Positions 45,751 through 57,681 of a stretch of DNA of 64,000 bases are shown here, piece by piece. A program made the translations under genes and the position numbers. Source of the stretch: HR10 sp964615335 (GTDB lineage: Bacteria; Acidobacteriota; Blastocatellia; HR10). The stretch lies in the NCBI GenBank assembly GCA_964615335.1, contig CAZTMT010000002.1:124001-188000 (forward strand), read 5' to 3'. The number at the start of each line of letters is the position of its first letter. Position 1 is the first letter of the stretch. The notes below the pieces were generated by a model. It did no database searches. It had not been told where the DNA came from and was given only the letters and a program-made list of their open reading frames with translations.

Positions 45751-46221
45751 TCAGGCCACTTCAGAGAATGCCGCCACGGTCGGCTCGCTCAGGCGCAGGA
45801 AATCGGAGAGCTTCATGCGGATCGAATCCGTATGGGTTCCTGCCGTGAAGACGATCTCTTCGTCCTGCATCAACGGCTCAGCCACGTAGACGGGAATTCC
45901 ATAGAGATTGCCGAAAATGGGCATCGCCCCAAGCTCGCAGTCCGGGAAGAGATCCTTGAACTCGGCCTCCGTCGCCAGACGCACGGAGGCCGCTCCCACG
46001 ACTTCGGCGAATCGCTCAAGATCCACGCGATGATGCGCTGGGAGCACAGCCATCACATATCGGTCGTCGGCTTTGAGGATCACGGCCTTGGCCATCTGGC
46101 GGCCGCGCACATGCAGGGCATGGGCGATTTCCTGAGCCGTGAACGCCGGCGAATGCGTGCACGCGATATAGGAGATGTTGTGCTCATCGAGATATTGCTT
46201 CAAGCGGGCAACGATTCCCAT
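45751..46221 (-). CDS. YbaK/EbsC-type aminoacyl-tRNA deacylase
   Basis: 156 aa, the typical length of free-standing editing domains. GRQMAKAVILKADDRYVMAVLPAHHRVDLERFA includes the conserved Lys, and AMPIFGNLYGIPVYV and EIVFTAGTHTDSIRM are the substrate-pocket strands. Relatives clear mischarged Ala- or Cys-tRNA(Pro). GGGGAGGAG precedes the ATG. It is 117 bp downstream of the helicase on the same strand. Confidence 0.88.
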   Translation of the reverse strand: MGIVARLKQYLDEHNISYIACTHSPAFTAQEIAHALHVRGRQMAKAVILKADDRYVMAVLPAHHRVDLERFAEVVGAASVRLATEAEFKDLFPDCELGAMPIFGNLYGIPVYVAEPLMQDEEIVFTAGTHTDSIRMKLSDFLRLSEPTVAAFSEVA

Positions 46222-46338
46222 GGTCTCCTCCCCTTTGCTGTTGGCCGATGGGTCTTAGGCCCATCGAAGGTTTTCTTGTGATCCTCGCGCGAGCGCGCGG
46301 TCTCTGGCCGGAGATGCTCTCCTCCTGGGAGCGCGCGG

Positions 46339-48342
46339 TCACTCTCTCCGGGTGTGACGCTCGAAGAAACGCTGCACGTCCTCCAGATGCGTCGTGATCG
46401 GACACGGGGGGAGGCTCTGAAGGAAAATTGCTCCGTAACTTTTCGTGCGAATCCGAGGGTCCAGGATCGAGAGGACGCCGACATCCGTCCGACTTCGAAT
46501 GAGCCGCCCCAATCCTTGCTTGAGCATGATGACGGCCTGGGGAACAGCGTAGTCGTAAAAGGGATCTCCCCCACTCTGCTCGATATATCGCTGGCGGGCC
46601 GCGACCAGGGGATCGGTCGGAACAGCGAAAGGCAACCGATCAACGATGACGCAGCTCAATGCGTCGCCCTGCACATCAACTCCCTGCCAGAAACTGGACG
46701 TCGCGAAAAGAACCGCATGAGGCGTCGTGCGAAAGCGCTGCAGGAGCCCGGACTTGGAGCCCTGCCCCTGCACGAAACACGGGAAGGGCACGCGACATCG
46801 CACCCGTTCGTAGAGTTCGTTCATCTGCTGGATCGCCGTGCAGAGGACAAAGGCCCGCCCTTGCGTCACGTGCAGAAGCTTCACGATCTGTTGGACGGCG
46901 GCTTCCGTGAACTCCGGACTTCGCGGATCCGGCATCTGAGGGGGGAGATACAGGATCGTCTGCTCCATGTAGTCGAAAGGCGAGGGGACGATCAGCTCGC
47001 GCGCTTCACGCAGGCCCAGGCGGGACCGGATGAAGTGAAAGCTCCCCCCACTGGTCAACGTCGCCGAGGTCAGAATCGCCGTGCGCACGCGATCGAAGAG
47101 CCGTTCGGCCAGAATCTCGGAGACATCAATCGGGGTGGCCTGCAGGAAAATCCCCCGCCCGCGTCGTTCGTACCAGTAGACGAAATGCGGATCGCGACGC
47201 ACCAGGAGGAACTCCAGATCGGCGCGCACCTGCGCCGTCCGGCGCGCGAGCACTTCAGCCTCCGGCGGAGGATCCCTCAATGTCGCCAGCGTCGTCTCCA
47301 GAAGCGAGAGCGCGTTCCGCAGAGCCAGAAAACTCTCCCCGATGCGGGTCAGCTCAAGCGTCCCCTTCGATTCCTCGAGGGATTCCAAAAGGGAGCTTCC
47401 CCCTTCCTGCACCGCTTCGGATCCGCTCTCGAAGCGAAACAGAAGATCGGGCTCCAGCGGATAGCGCCCTTCAGGTCTCCCATCGTTCAGGAAGTGTCCC
47501 CAGAAGCTCTCGGCGCGCTGCCCGACCCGCATGCTGATGCGCATCAGTTCGTTGGCGGCCACAGGGTCCGCGAGCGGAAGGTTCTGGACATCGCGGATCA
47601 ACTCCAGCACGCGATAATTGCTCACCTGCGCCCCGAAATACTCGGAGGCGATCTCCTCCAGCTCGTGCGCCTCATCGAAGATGACGATCTCATAGTCCGG
47701 GATCACCGCCCCATATTCGCGCAAGGCGAGATCGGCGAAGAACAGGTGATGATTGACGATCAAAATGTCAGCCTGCAGCGCCCGCTCGCGCATCTTCGTG
47801 ATGAAGCACGCGTCATAGTCCGGACATTTCTGTCCCAGACAGATCTCCGAACGCGCGTCCAGAGAGGACCAGAAGCTCAGGTTCTCGGGGAGATCAGCCA
47901 GTTCGGCTCGATCCCCCGTCTCCGACTGGAAAGCCCAACGGCGGATCGCTTCGAAATATTTCATCTCCTCCAGATCCGCCAGCAAGGGCACAGCTTCCGC
48001 CCTCTTGAGGCGATAGAGGCAGATGTAATTCGAACGCCCCTTCATGTAGGCGACGCGCAGTTTGCGTCCCAGAGCCTTCTCCAAGAAGGGAATGTCCTTG
48101 AGGAAGAGCTGCTCTTGAAGATTCTTCGTTCCCGTGGAGATGACGACTCGCTGCGAGGCGGCCAGAGCCGGGATGAGATAGGCGAGCGTCTTCCCCGTCC
48201 CCGTTCCCGCTTCGACGAGCAAATGCCCCCCTTCGACGAGAGCCTGATAGACGGCCTCGGCCATCTGCACCTGTCCGGGGCGATATTCGTACTGGGGATG
48301 GGACCTGGCCAGAAGCCCCTTCTTTCCGAAGATGTCCTGCAT
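46339..48342 (-). CDS. DinG/XPD-family ATP-dependent DNA helicase
   Basis: 667 aa. Walker A is in VEAGTGTGKTLAYLI and the DEAH box in IVIFDEAHELEE. Four cysteines between motifs I and II (in YICLYRL, SEICLGQKCPDYDACF) match the 4Fe-4S cluster site of XPD/DinG enzymes, which move 5'-3' on single strands and resolve R-loops and forked DNA. The C-terminal GRLIRSRTDVG is motif VI. The ATG at 48342 is preferred: it has GAGG upstream and the FGKKGLLA start. An ATG at 48372 would add ten residues. Confidence 0.92.
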   Translation of the reverse strand: MQDIFGKKGLLARSHPQYEYRPGQVQMAEAVYQALVEGGHLLVEAGTGTGKTLAYLIPALAASQRVVISTGTKNLQEQLFLKDIPFLEKALGRKLRVAYMKGRSNYICLYRLKRAEAVPLLADLEEMKYFEAIRRWAFQSETGDRAELADLPENLSFWSSLDARSEICLGQKCPDYDACFITKMRERALQADILIVNHHLFFADLALREYGAVIPDYEIVIFDEAHELEEIASEYFGAQVSNYRVLELIRDVQNLPLADPVAANELMRISMRVGQRAESFWGHFLNDGRPEGRYPLEPDLLFRFESGSEAVQEGGSSLLESLEESKGTLELTRIGESFLALRNALSLLETTLATLRDPPPEAEVLARRTAQVRADLEFLLVRRDPHFVYWYERRGRGIFLQATPIDVSEILAERLFDRVRTAILTSATLTSGGSFHFIRSRLGLREARELIVPSPFDYMEQTILYLPPQMPDPRSPEFTEAAVQQIVKLLHVTQGRAFVLCTAIQQMNELYERVRCRVPFPCFVQGQGSKSGLLQRFRTTPHAVLFATSSFWQGVDVQGDALSCVIVDRLPFAVPTDPLVAARQRYIEQSGGDPFYDYAVPQAVIMLKQGLGRLIRSRTDVGVLSILDPRIRTKSYGAIFLQSLPPCPITTHLEDVQRFFERHTRRE

Positions 48343-48429
48343 GGAGATCGCCTCTTCTCGTGGTCGGCCCATGGACGCTCGCTCATTGGGCGGGCCCGCG
48401 ACAGCGAGCCCCTTCTCGCTCCGGGGCGT

Positions 48430-49710
48430 TTACACCTGACGCAGAGGACGCACCCGATGGGGATAGAGCGGAAACTTCTCGGTCAACTCCTGAACGCGCT
48501 GCCGCACCGACCGCTGCACCGCTTCGCTCTCGGGCTCATCGAGGACCTCCGCGATCCACTGCGCGATCTTCCGCATCTCGGGCTCTTTCATCCCCCGCGT
48601 GGTGACGGCTGGTGTTCCCAGGCGAATGCCGCTGGCGATCATCGGAGGCTGCGTGTCAAAAGGAATGGTGTTCTTGTTCACGGTGATCCCGGCGCGCTCC
48701 AGGGCGCTCTCGGCCTGCTTCCCCGTCAGGCCTCGAGAGAAGACATCCACCAGGACCAGATGATTATCCGTCCCTCCGGACACGATCCGATACCCGGCTC
48801 GGGCCAGCTCTTCGGCCAGGACTTTCGCGTTCTTGACCACCTGCTCCTGATAGGCGCGAAATTCCGGCTCCATGGCCTCTTTGAAACAGACGGCCTTGGC
48901 CGCCATGATATGGACGTGAGGCCCCCCCTGCACGCAGGGGAAGACGGCTCGATCAATGTCGCGCGCGTATTTCTCCCAGCACATGATCATGCCCGCGCGC
49001 GGACCGCGCAACGTCTTATGCGTCGTCGTCGTCACGAAATCGCAGCAGGGGACGGGGCTGGGATGCAGCCCGGCCACCACCAGTCCGGCGATGTGAGCGA
49101 TGTCGGCCAGCACCACAGCGCCCACCTCATGAGCAATGGCCGCGATGCGCTCGAAATCAATGATGCGAGGATAGGCGCTCGCACCGCACACGATCATCTT
49201 CGGCCTATGCTCATGGGCCAGCCGCTCCAGCTCCTCATAATCAATCTGTTCCGTCTCGCGATGGACACCATAGGGGATCACGCGGAAATATTTGCCTGAG
49301 AAATTGAGCGGATGCCCATGCGTCAGATGCCCTCCGTGCGAGAGGTTCATCCCCAGAATCGTATCCCCGGGCTGCAACATGGCGATATAGACGGCCATGT
49401 TCGCCTGCGATCCCGAATACGGCTGCACGTTCACATGCTCCGCTCCGAAGAGTTGCTTCGCCCGCTCAATGGCCAGGGACTCGACAACGTCCACGAACTC
49501 GCATCCTCCGTAGTAGCGCCTTCCGGGATATCCCTCGGCGTACTTGTTCGTGAAGACCGAGCCCATGGCTTGCAGGACGGCCTCGCTGGCGAAGTTCTCC
49601 GAAGCGATCAACTCCAGACCGCGCTCCTGTCGCTCGGTCTCCTGGAGAATGGCTCGGGCGATCTCCGGATCCACCTCCCACAACGAACGCGCGTGCCTCT
49701 GGCTTTCCAT
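48430..49710 (-). CDS. glyA: Serine hydroxymethyltransferase
   Basis: 426 aa. It converts serine and tetrahydrofolate to glycine and methylene-tetrahydrofolate, the donor used by PanB. Family marks are ELIASENFAS, the TNKYAEGYPGRRYYGG strand, QPYSGSQANMAVY, the PLP-lysine motif TTTTHKTLRGPR and TPAVTTRGM. GAGGAGGAGG precedes the ATG. It lies 87 bp before the helicase on the same strand. Confidence 0.96.
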   Translation of the reverse strand: MESQRHARSLWEVDPEIARAILQETERQERGLELIASENFASEAVLQAMGSVFTNKYAEGYPGRRYYGGCEFVDVVESLAIERAKQLFGAEHVNVQPYSGSQANMAVYIAMLQPGDTILGMNLSHGGHLTHGHPLNFSGKYFRVIPYGVHRETEQIDYEELERLAHEHRPKMIVCGASAYPRIIDFERIAAIAHEVGAVVLADIAHIAGLVVAGLHPSPVPCCDFVTTTTHKTLRGPRAGMIMCWEKYARDIDRAVFPCVQGGPHVHIMAAKAVCFKEAMEPEFRAYQEQVVKNAKVLAEELARAGYRIVSGGTDNHLVLVDVFSRGLTGKQAESALERAGITVNKNTIPFDTQPPMIASGIRLGTPAVTTRGMKEPEMRKIAQWIAEVLDEPESEAVQRSVRQRVQELTEKFPLYPHRVRPLRQV

Positions 49711-49758
49711 CGCCCTCCTCCTCTCTCTGGCTCGCCAGGCGGAATCTTACCGCAGGAG

Positions 49759-50715
49759 TCATGCGCCCTTCAAGCGCGCTCTCTCCTGCCCGGCATATCC
49801 GGAGACCACCGCCTCCGGTTCCCTCCCCTTCCCCAAATACGCGCGACACAACTGCAGGAACGCCCGAAGGGCTTCCGAGGGCGTCTCCTCCTTCAGGTAC
49901 GCGACGCCCAACTCCCAGCGGCTCTTCAGACCTCGGATCGGAAGCGCGCGAAGAAGCCCCGCCTGCACTTCGCGCTGCACCGTGAGGCCGGGAAGAATGC
50001 CGACTCCCAGACCCACTTCCACCATCCTCTTGATCACCTCATCGCGATTCAACTCCATGACGACATGAGGCCGCAAACCCGCCCTCTCGAAGAAGAGATC
50101 AATGATCCGTCGCCGGTTCCCCCCTCGCTCCCCGAGGATCAAGGGTTCAGAAGCCAACTGCTGAACCGTCACCTCGCGCGCCGGAGCAAGGGGATGATGA
50201 GGGGGAACGACAGCGACCAACCGATCCCCATAGAGGGGTTCGGTCTGAAGCAGCGGAGCTTCGACGGGCAAAGAGATCAGTCCGACATCCAGACGACGTT
50301 CCAGCAACCGCCGGACGATGGCCTCGCTCGTCCCGGCGAAGACGACCAACTCAAGCGCAGGGAATTGACGCTTCAACTCGACCAGAATCTCCGGCAGCGG
50401 ATGCAGGGCGATCATCGTCGAAGCCGTTCCGACACGCAACGTGCTTCGATTCTCCTCGGTGAGCCTGGCGACCTCCGACCGCGCCAGATCACACGCGTTC
50501 AGAATGGCTTGCACATGCCGAAGGAATGCTTGCCCCGCCGATGTGAGCGTCACGCGCTTGCCCACGCGCGCAAAAAGCGGCGTCCCCAAGTCTTCTTCCA
50601 GAGCCTTAATATGTAAACTGACGGCCGCTTGGGAGAGATTCACCCGCCGCCCGGCCTGTGTGAAGCTCCCCGTCTCGGCGACCGCTCGAAATGTCCGCAG
50701 ATGTCTCAATTCCAT
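49759..50715 (-). CDS. LysR-family transcriptional regulator
   Basis: 318 aa. The N-terminal winged helix reads ELRHLRTFRAVAETGSFTQA followed by LSQAAVSLHIKALEEDLG, and a periplasmic-binding-like effector domain fills the rest. It is divergent, 123 bp, from the SIS/kinase/decarboxylase cluster, the usual arrangement for LysR control of a neighbouring operon. GAAGAGGAG precedes the ATG. The 123-bp gap contains two TTCC(C)ATTAA direct repeats near 50725-50755 that may be its site. Confidence 0.92.
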   Translation of the reverse strand: MELRHLRTFRAVAETGSFTQAGRRVNLSQAAVSLHIKALEEDLGTPLFARVGKRVTLTSAGQAFLRHVQAILNACDLARSEVARLTEENRSTLRVGTASTMIALHPLPEILVELKRQFPALELVVFAGTSEAIVRRLLERRLDVGLISLPVEAPLLQTEPLYGDRLVAVVPPHHPLAPAREVTVQQLASEPLILGERGGNRRRIIDLFFERAGLRPHVVMELNRDEVIKRMVEVGLGVGILPGLTVQREVQAGLLRALPIRGLKSRWELGVAYLKEETPSEALRAFLQLCRAYLGKGREPEAVVSGYAGQERARLKGA

Positions 50716-50838
50716 AGCGCTCCTCTTCCATTAATCGTTCTCATGCTTCCCATTAAAACTCTCAGTTTCCCTCCACCTCTCCTATTGTACTAGAATTCCT
50801 CCGTGGACGCCGAAGACGTGGGAGATGCGAAACAGAGG

Positions 50839-51891
50839 ATGACGAAGGAGCCAGATCGAACGTTCACGTATCGAGAGATCTACGGCCAGCCCGAAGCTTT
50901 ACGAGAGACGCTCCGGCGCGCCTCGGCGCGCTTCGCGGATGTCGCAGAGATCGGCCCCCTGGAGCATTTCACTGACGTGATCTTCACCGGGTGTGGCTCG
51001 TCGCATCACATCGCCCTGTATGCCGCTCATGTGTGGGGAACGATGCTTGGTCTCCGCGCGCGCGCTCTCCCGGCATCCGAACTCGTCAACTTCCCCCAGG
51101 CGTATCTTCGCGCGGACGCGCGCCCTTTGCTGTGGGCCATCTCGCGCAGCGGAGGGACCGACGAAACGGTCCTGGCCGCCGAGCGAACGAAGGCCTTCTC
51201 CCGGGCGACGATCATCGCTCTGACGACTGATCCGCAGAGCGCTCTGGGGCGCGCCGCCGATGTACATCTGGTTTTCTCCGAATGCCCGGAACACAGCCTT
51301 GTCACGACGGGCTCTCTCACCTGCATGATGCTGGGGTTGCTCCTTCTGGCCGATGCCTACAAGGGCGGGAGTCTGCAAGCCGAGGCCGCCGAGCTTCCCG
51401 AGCAGATCGCCCGAGGCCTGCGCGAGCATGAGCTGCCTGTGCGCGCTCAGGCCGAGGACATGACCTACTCTCACATCATCTTTCTCGGATCTGGTCCCTT
51501 CTACGCCCTGGCTGCTGAGGCGGCGCTCAAGATGATCGAGATGGCTCGGACACCGGCCCATTTCTACCCCCTGCTCGAATTCCGACACGGACCGCATCTG
51601 CTTCTCTCACCGGAGACACTGGTGATCATCTTCCCAGCACACGCTGAGCGCCCGTATGTGGGGCGCGTGCTCCAAGAGGTCAGGAGCGCTCGAGCGCGCG
51701 CCTGGGTTCTGAGCGAGAGGACGTGGCCAGAAGTGGAGGCGCTCGCCTGGGGCGGAAGTGCGAGCGAACTCCTGCGCCCGATCCTGCTCGCGCCATGTGT
51801 TCAACAATTCGCCTTTTGGAGGGCGATAGCCGTGGGAGCGAATCCCGACGCGCCGCCCCAACTGGCGCGAGCCGTCCGATGGGACGAGTGA
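50839..51891 (+). CDS. SIS-domain sugar isomerase/deglycase-like protein
   Basis: 350 aa with two SIS domains. The first has FTGCGSSHHIALYAA and WAISRSGGTDETVLAA, the second FLGSGPFYALAAEAALKM followed by FRHGPHLLLSPETLVI. This tandem resembles the isomerase half of GlmS without its glutamine domain, and also AgaS and the FrlB/FraB deglycases that split phosphorylated sugar-amino acid adducts. The ATG at 50839 suits the TYREIYGQPEALRE start; a GTG at 50803 would add 12 residues. It is the first gene after the divergent LysR regulator. Confidence 0.85.
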   Translation: MTKEPDRTFTYREIYGQPEALRETLRRASARFADVAEIGPLEHFTDVIFTGCGSSHHIALYAAHVWGTMLGLRARALPASELVNFPQAYLRADARPLLWAISRSGGTDETVLAAERTKAFSRATIIALTTDPQSALGRAADVHLVFSECPEHSLVTTGSLTCMMLGLLLLADAYKGGSLQAEAAELPEQIARGLREHELPVRAQAEDMTYSHIIFLGSGPFYALAAEAALKMIEMARTPAHFYPLLEFRHGPHLLLSPETLVIIFPAHAERPYVGRVLQEVRSARARAWVLSERTWPEVEALAWGGSASELLRPILLAPCVQQFAFWRAIAVGANPDAPPQLARAVRWDE

Positions 51892-51941
51892 ACGGACATT
51901 CGAGAGGTCCGGGGAGATCAGGCGTGGAGGAGAGAAGGACG

Positions 51942-52964
51942 ATGCTTCTTGCGGGAGTTGATGGAGGAGGAACGAAGACCTCTGCGCTGATCGCGGATGA
52001 ACAACTGCGCCCTCTGGGAGAGGGGCAGGCAGGTCCCTCGAACTTCCTGCGGGTGGGAGTGGAAGCCGCTGTTGAAGCGATTCTGAAGGCTCTGGAGCGC
52101 GCCTGTCAGGAGGCGAGGCGGGCTCCCTCGGACCTCTCGGCTCTGGGATTGGGCCTGGCGGGCGTCGCGCATCCGGCGCATCACCGGCGCATGCGTGAGG
52201 CTCTGCTCCGAGCCCTGAACCAACGCGTGCCGGCGCGCACCCCCTGGACCAGCGAGAACGTCTTTCTCACAACAGATGCGGAGATCGCGCTCTATGGGGC
52301 GACTGATGGGCGTCCGGGCGTCGTCATCATCTCGGGCACGGGTTCGATCGCCTACGGGATGAACGCGCGCGGACAGAAAGCGCGCTCCGGAGGATGGGGG
52401 CCGACCTTCGGGGATGAAGGAAGCGGTTACGACATCGCCCGTCGCGCGCTGGCGGCTGTCGCCGCCGCTTACGACGGACGCTTGCCCCCAACGCTTCTGA
52501 CAGAACAGGTCTGCCGGTATTTCGGGATCGAGAGTCCCGCCGAACTGCCGCGAATCATCTATCAGGCTGAGACGCACCTCAACCTCGCTTCCTTGAGCGA
52601 GCTGGTCATCGAAGCCGCGCGCGCCGGAGATGCGATCGCCCGCCAGATCCTGCGCGAAGCCGGATGGGAGCTGGCGCGCACGGCCATCGCCGTGATCCGG
52701 CGCTTGCGCTTGCAATCTCTGCGTTTCCCTGTCTGCTACGTCGGAGGAGTCTTCGCGGCCGGAGAGCTGATTCTGGAACCCCTCCGCCAGAAGATTCGGG
52801 AGGTCGCGCCCCAGGCCGAAGTGACCCCTCCCCTCTTCCCTCCGACAGTGGGAGCCCTGAAGTGGCTTCAGATACAACGGGAGCGACTCCGGACGGAGAC
52901 CCCTGGCCTGGGGGATGCTTCGGAAGACATCGCGTGCCCGGTCCCGCAAATGAGCATTCGGTGA
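51942..52964 (+). CDS. BadF/BcrA-type ATPase, N-acetylglucosamine-kinase-like
   Basis: 340 aa of the ASKHA fold. The phosphate-1 motif is LLAGVDGGGTKTSALI, phosphate-2 is VVIISGTGSIAYGMN, and GPTFGDEGSGYDIARR and YVGGVFAAGELI follow. The single-domain length without Fe-S cysteines fits sugar (GlcNAc/MurNAc/GlcN) kinases rather than CoA-reductase activators. GGAGGAGAGAAG precedes the ATG at 51942. It lies 50 bp after the SIS gene, so the two probably phosphorylate and then split or deaminate an amino-sugar-type substrate. Confidence 0.85.
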   Translation: MLLAGVDGGGTKTSALIADEQLRPLGEGQAGPSNFLRVGVEAAVEAILKALERACQEARRAPSDLSALGLGLAGVAHPAHHRRMREALLRALNQRVPARTPWTSENVFLTTDAEIALYGATDGRPGVVIISGTGSIAYGMNARGQKARSGGWGPTFGDEGSGYDIARRALAAVAAAYDGRLPPTLLTEQVCRYFGIESPAELPRIIYQAETHLNLASLSELVIEAARAGDAIARQILREAGWELARTAIAVIRRLRLQSLRFPVCYVGGVFAAGELILEPLRQKIREVAPQAEVTPPLFPPTVGALKWLQIQRERLRTETPGLGDASEDIACPVPQMSIR

Positions 52965-52973
52965 GGGAGTGAG

Positions 52974-54362
52974 ATGAGCTGGGAGATCCCTGGCTACCGA
53001 GAGATCCGCCATGGTCACTTGCATGTGGATGGAGTGAGCGCGCGACACTTGGCCGAACACCACGGGACGCCTCTTTTCGTCTTCTCGGAATCGCGCGTGA
53101 AAGCCAATGTCCGGGAGCTGAAAGAAAGGGCTCGACAGGTCCATCCTCATGTGAAGATCTGCTATGCCGCGAAGGCCAATTCGCTCATGGCCCTGTTGAA
53201 GAGCATTCGCGAGGCCGGAGCCGACATCGAGGTCAACAGCGGAGGCGAACTCTACAAAGCGCTTCGCGCGGGCTTTCGCCCCGAGCAGATCATCTTCAAC
53301 GGGGTGAGCAAGACGCTCGAAGAGCTGGAACAGGCCATTCGCGCCGAGATCTACGCGATCAACGTGGATTCGCTCGCTGAGCTGGACTTGATCGCCTCCG
53401 TAGCGGCGCGCGTGAAGAAGCGGGCCCATATCGCGCTGCGTCTTGTCCCGGAGATCGAGACGGGCTCCCACGCCGGTTTGCAAACGGCTCTGCTCACGTC
53501 AAAATTCGGCCTCTCTCCGGCGGAGATCACCGAGGGCTTCCGTCGCGCCCTGGCTTATCGTGAGCATCTCCATCTGGTCGGTCTTCACATTCATGTGGGC
53601 TCGCAAACTCCGACGAGCGCCCCCTACGTCCAGGCTTTCGCAGTGATGTGGAAGCACGCCCTCGCTCTGTATCAGGAAACGGGCCACCGCCTCCGCCACG
53701 TGAATGTGGGCGGAGGGCTCCCGGTCCCGTATGCCCATGAGGAGCGCCCAGATATGGACCTCGGCCCGCGCCAGGCTCTCTTCCGCGCGCAGTGGGATAT
53801 TGCAACCTTGCTCACGTCGGCTCTTCAAGCGGCCCGTGAAATGGCGGCGGGAGGCTCGATGAGCGAATGGCTTCAGAATCTGGAAATCGTTCTCGAACCC
53901 GGACGGCGCGTGATCGCAGACGCAGGGACGCTTCTGACGACGATCCGAAACATCAAGACGAGGCCCGAGACGGGTGATACCTGGCTCTTTCTGGACGCGG
54001 GGACGGAGTTGCTGCCCTCGATGAGCCATTACAAGTGGTACTACCACATCCTCTCAGCCGACCGAACGGCCGAACCCCATGAGACGCCCTACAAACTGGC
54101 TGGCCCCTTGTGCGATGGAGGGGACGTCTACTTCGACATCGAGGGCGCGGGGCGTTTGCCTTCATATCGTCTTCTGCCCGAGGGCCTGAGAATCGGCAAC
54201 GTGCTCGCCGTTCTGGATGCGGGGGCCTATACGGTCGCGCAGATGTCCACCTACAATGGACGTCCGCTGCCTGCGGTCCTCCTGATTCGATCCTCCGGCG
54301 ACGTGCACATCATCCGTCCTCGTCAGAGCTATGAGGATCTGGTGAGAGACGAGCTGATGTAG
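52974..54362 (+). CDS. Diaminopimelate decarboxylase-like PLP enzyme (fold III)
   Basis: 462 aa. The alanine-racemase-like barrel has the PLP Lys in YAAKANSLMALL, DIEVNSGGELYKAL, the HIHVGSQ strand, the phosphate-binding VNVGGGLPVPY and EPGRRVIADAG; the C-terminal domain has the catalytic Cys in LAGPLCDGGDVYFD, where DAP decarboxylases usually read C-E-S. That change and its place away from the dap operon leave two options: the cell's lysine-forming enzyme, or a decarboxylase for a related amino acid. It starts 9 bp after the kinase gene. Confidence 0.82.
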   Translation: MSWEIPGYREIRHGHLHVDGVSARHLAEHHGTPLFVFSESRVKANVRELKERARQVHPHVKICYAAKANSLMALLKSIREAGADIEVNSGGELYKALRAGFRPEQIIFNGVSKTLEELEQAIRAEIYAINVDSLAELDLIASVAARVKKRAHIALRLVPEIETGSHAGLQTALLTSKFGLSPAEITEGFRRALAYREHLHLVGLHIHVGSQTPTSAPYVQAFAVMWKHALALYQETGHRLRHVNVGGGLPVPYAHEERPDMDLGPRQALFRAQWDIATLLTSALQAAREMAAGGSMSEWLQNLEIVLEPGRRVIADAGTLLTTIRNIKTRPETGDTWLFLDAGTELLPSMSHYKWYYHILSADRTAEPHETPYKLAGPLCDGGDVYFDIEGAGRLPSYRLLPEGLRIGNVLAVLDAGAYTVAQMSTYNGRPLPAVLLIRSSGDVHIIRPRQSYEDLVRDELM

Positions 54363-54373
54363 CCCTGCCGAGA

Positions 54374-55911
54374 ATGCACCTGCACGTGCTGGACATGGCC
54401 ATTCTCGTCGCGTACCTGGTAGGGACGACGGGGCTGGGCATCTGGCTCGGACGCGGGCAGCGCACTGCGAGCGAGTATTTCCTCAGCCGGAGAGACCTCC
54501 CCTGGTGGGCCATCTCTCTCTCGATCGTGGCGACCGAGACCAGTACAGTGACATTCATCAGCGTGCCCGGATACGCCTACATGAAGGGGGTTCGCGGCGA
54601 AGGGGGAGATTTGACCTTCCTGCAGTTGGTCTGCGGATATCTGGTGGGACGGCTCCTCATCTGTTTTCTCTTCATCCCCCTCTATTTCCGCGGGGAGCTG
54701 CTGACAGCTTATCAAGTCCTCGCCTTTCGGTTTGGCGAGCGCGTGCGCCGCGCGGCCTCCGGTCTGTTTCTCCTCACGCGAACTCTGGCCGACGGCTTTC
54801 GGCTCTTCGCGACAGCCATTGTGCTGGCGGCTGTGACCGGCTGGAGCGATCCGCTCGCCATCGCACTCATTGGCGCGGCGACCATTCTCTACACGTACCT
54901 GGGCGGCCTGCGCGCGGTCATCTGGACCGACGTCCTGCAATTCGGTGTTTACATGCTCGGAGCATTCGCGGCTCTGGACATTCTGCTGGAGCGCCTTCCG
55001 GGAGGGTGGGCGGCGGCGTGGACTCTGGCCGAAGCGCAAGGGAAATGGCGCGTGTTCGACTTCACCTGGGACATAACGCGCAGCTACACCTTCTGGTCCG
55101 GACTCCTCGGGGGCGCGTTCCTGACCATGGCCACACACGGGACGGATCAACTCATCGTGCAGCGCTATCTGGCGAGCCGGACACCGCGTCAGGCTCAGGC
55201 GGCTCTTCTGATGAGCGGAGCCATCGTCTTCGTTCAGTTCCTTCTTTTTCTGGTGATCGGCGTCCTGCTCTCGATCTTCTACGCGCACTTCCCCCCTCCG
55301 ATCCCGGTGACTCAGAGCGATCGCGTCTTTCCGTACTTCATCGCCCATGAACTGCCGGTCGGTCTCGTCGGTCTGATCGTGGCGGCGATCTTCGCGGCGG
55401 CGATGTCTACGCTCTCCAGCTCCCTGAATTCGTCTTCGGCGGTAGCCCTCGCCGACTTCTATCGTCCTCTTCGCGGAGACCACCTCCCCGAGGCGCATTA
55501 TCTTCGCTTCGCGCGCTGGGCGACTCTCGGCTGTGGGATCCTTCAGATCGGCGTGGCTCTGGTCGCTCGCCTGTTCTCGCGGCGCGTCGTGGACGAAGTC
55601 CTTGCGATCGCGGCCTTCACCAATGGGATCATCCTCGGCGTCTTCTTCCTGGGCGTCTGGGCTCCGCGCGTCAGGGAGACAGCCGCTCTTGTGGGCATGG
55701 GGAGCGGTTTCCTCACCATGCTCTCGGTCAAACTCTTCACGGCCATCGCCTGGCCCTGGTTCATCCTGATCGGATCGGCGGTGACATGGATTACGGGATG
55801 GGCGAGTCAGTCACTCGGAGAACGCCTTACAGAGAAGTTCGAACCCGTGCGCATCCGGAGGTCTCCATCAAGCGCTTCCTCGAATCCTCGACTCGATAAG
55901 GAAGAGCCAGG

Positions 55912-55918
<7 letters not shown>
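54374..55918 (+). CDS. Sodium:solute symporter family transporter (first)
   Basis: 514 aa with about 13 hydrophobic segments. SEYFLSRRDLPWWAISLSIV is the TM1 entry typical of SSS proteins, then ATETSTVTFISVPGYAYM. AAIFAAAMSTLSSSLNSSS is the Na2-site helix. It imports a solute with Na+; the substrate is unknown, but the sugar-kinase context favours a sugar or amino-sugar conjugate. It starts 11 bp after the decarboxylase and overlaps the second symporter by 7 bp. Confidence 0.9.

Positions 55919-57668
<1,750 letters not shown>

Positions 57669-57681
<13 letters not shown>

Noticed and set aside
46241..46275. Hairpin CGATGGG...CCCATCG with a T-rich tail
   Set aside because: It has terminator polarity on the plus strand, but both flanking genes are on the minus strand; on that strand it has no U-run.
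46354..49299. 981-codon open frame on the plus strand
   Set aside because: It is antisense to the helicase and glyA, with no recognisable motif.
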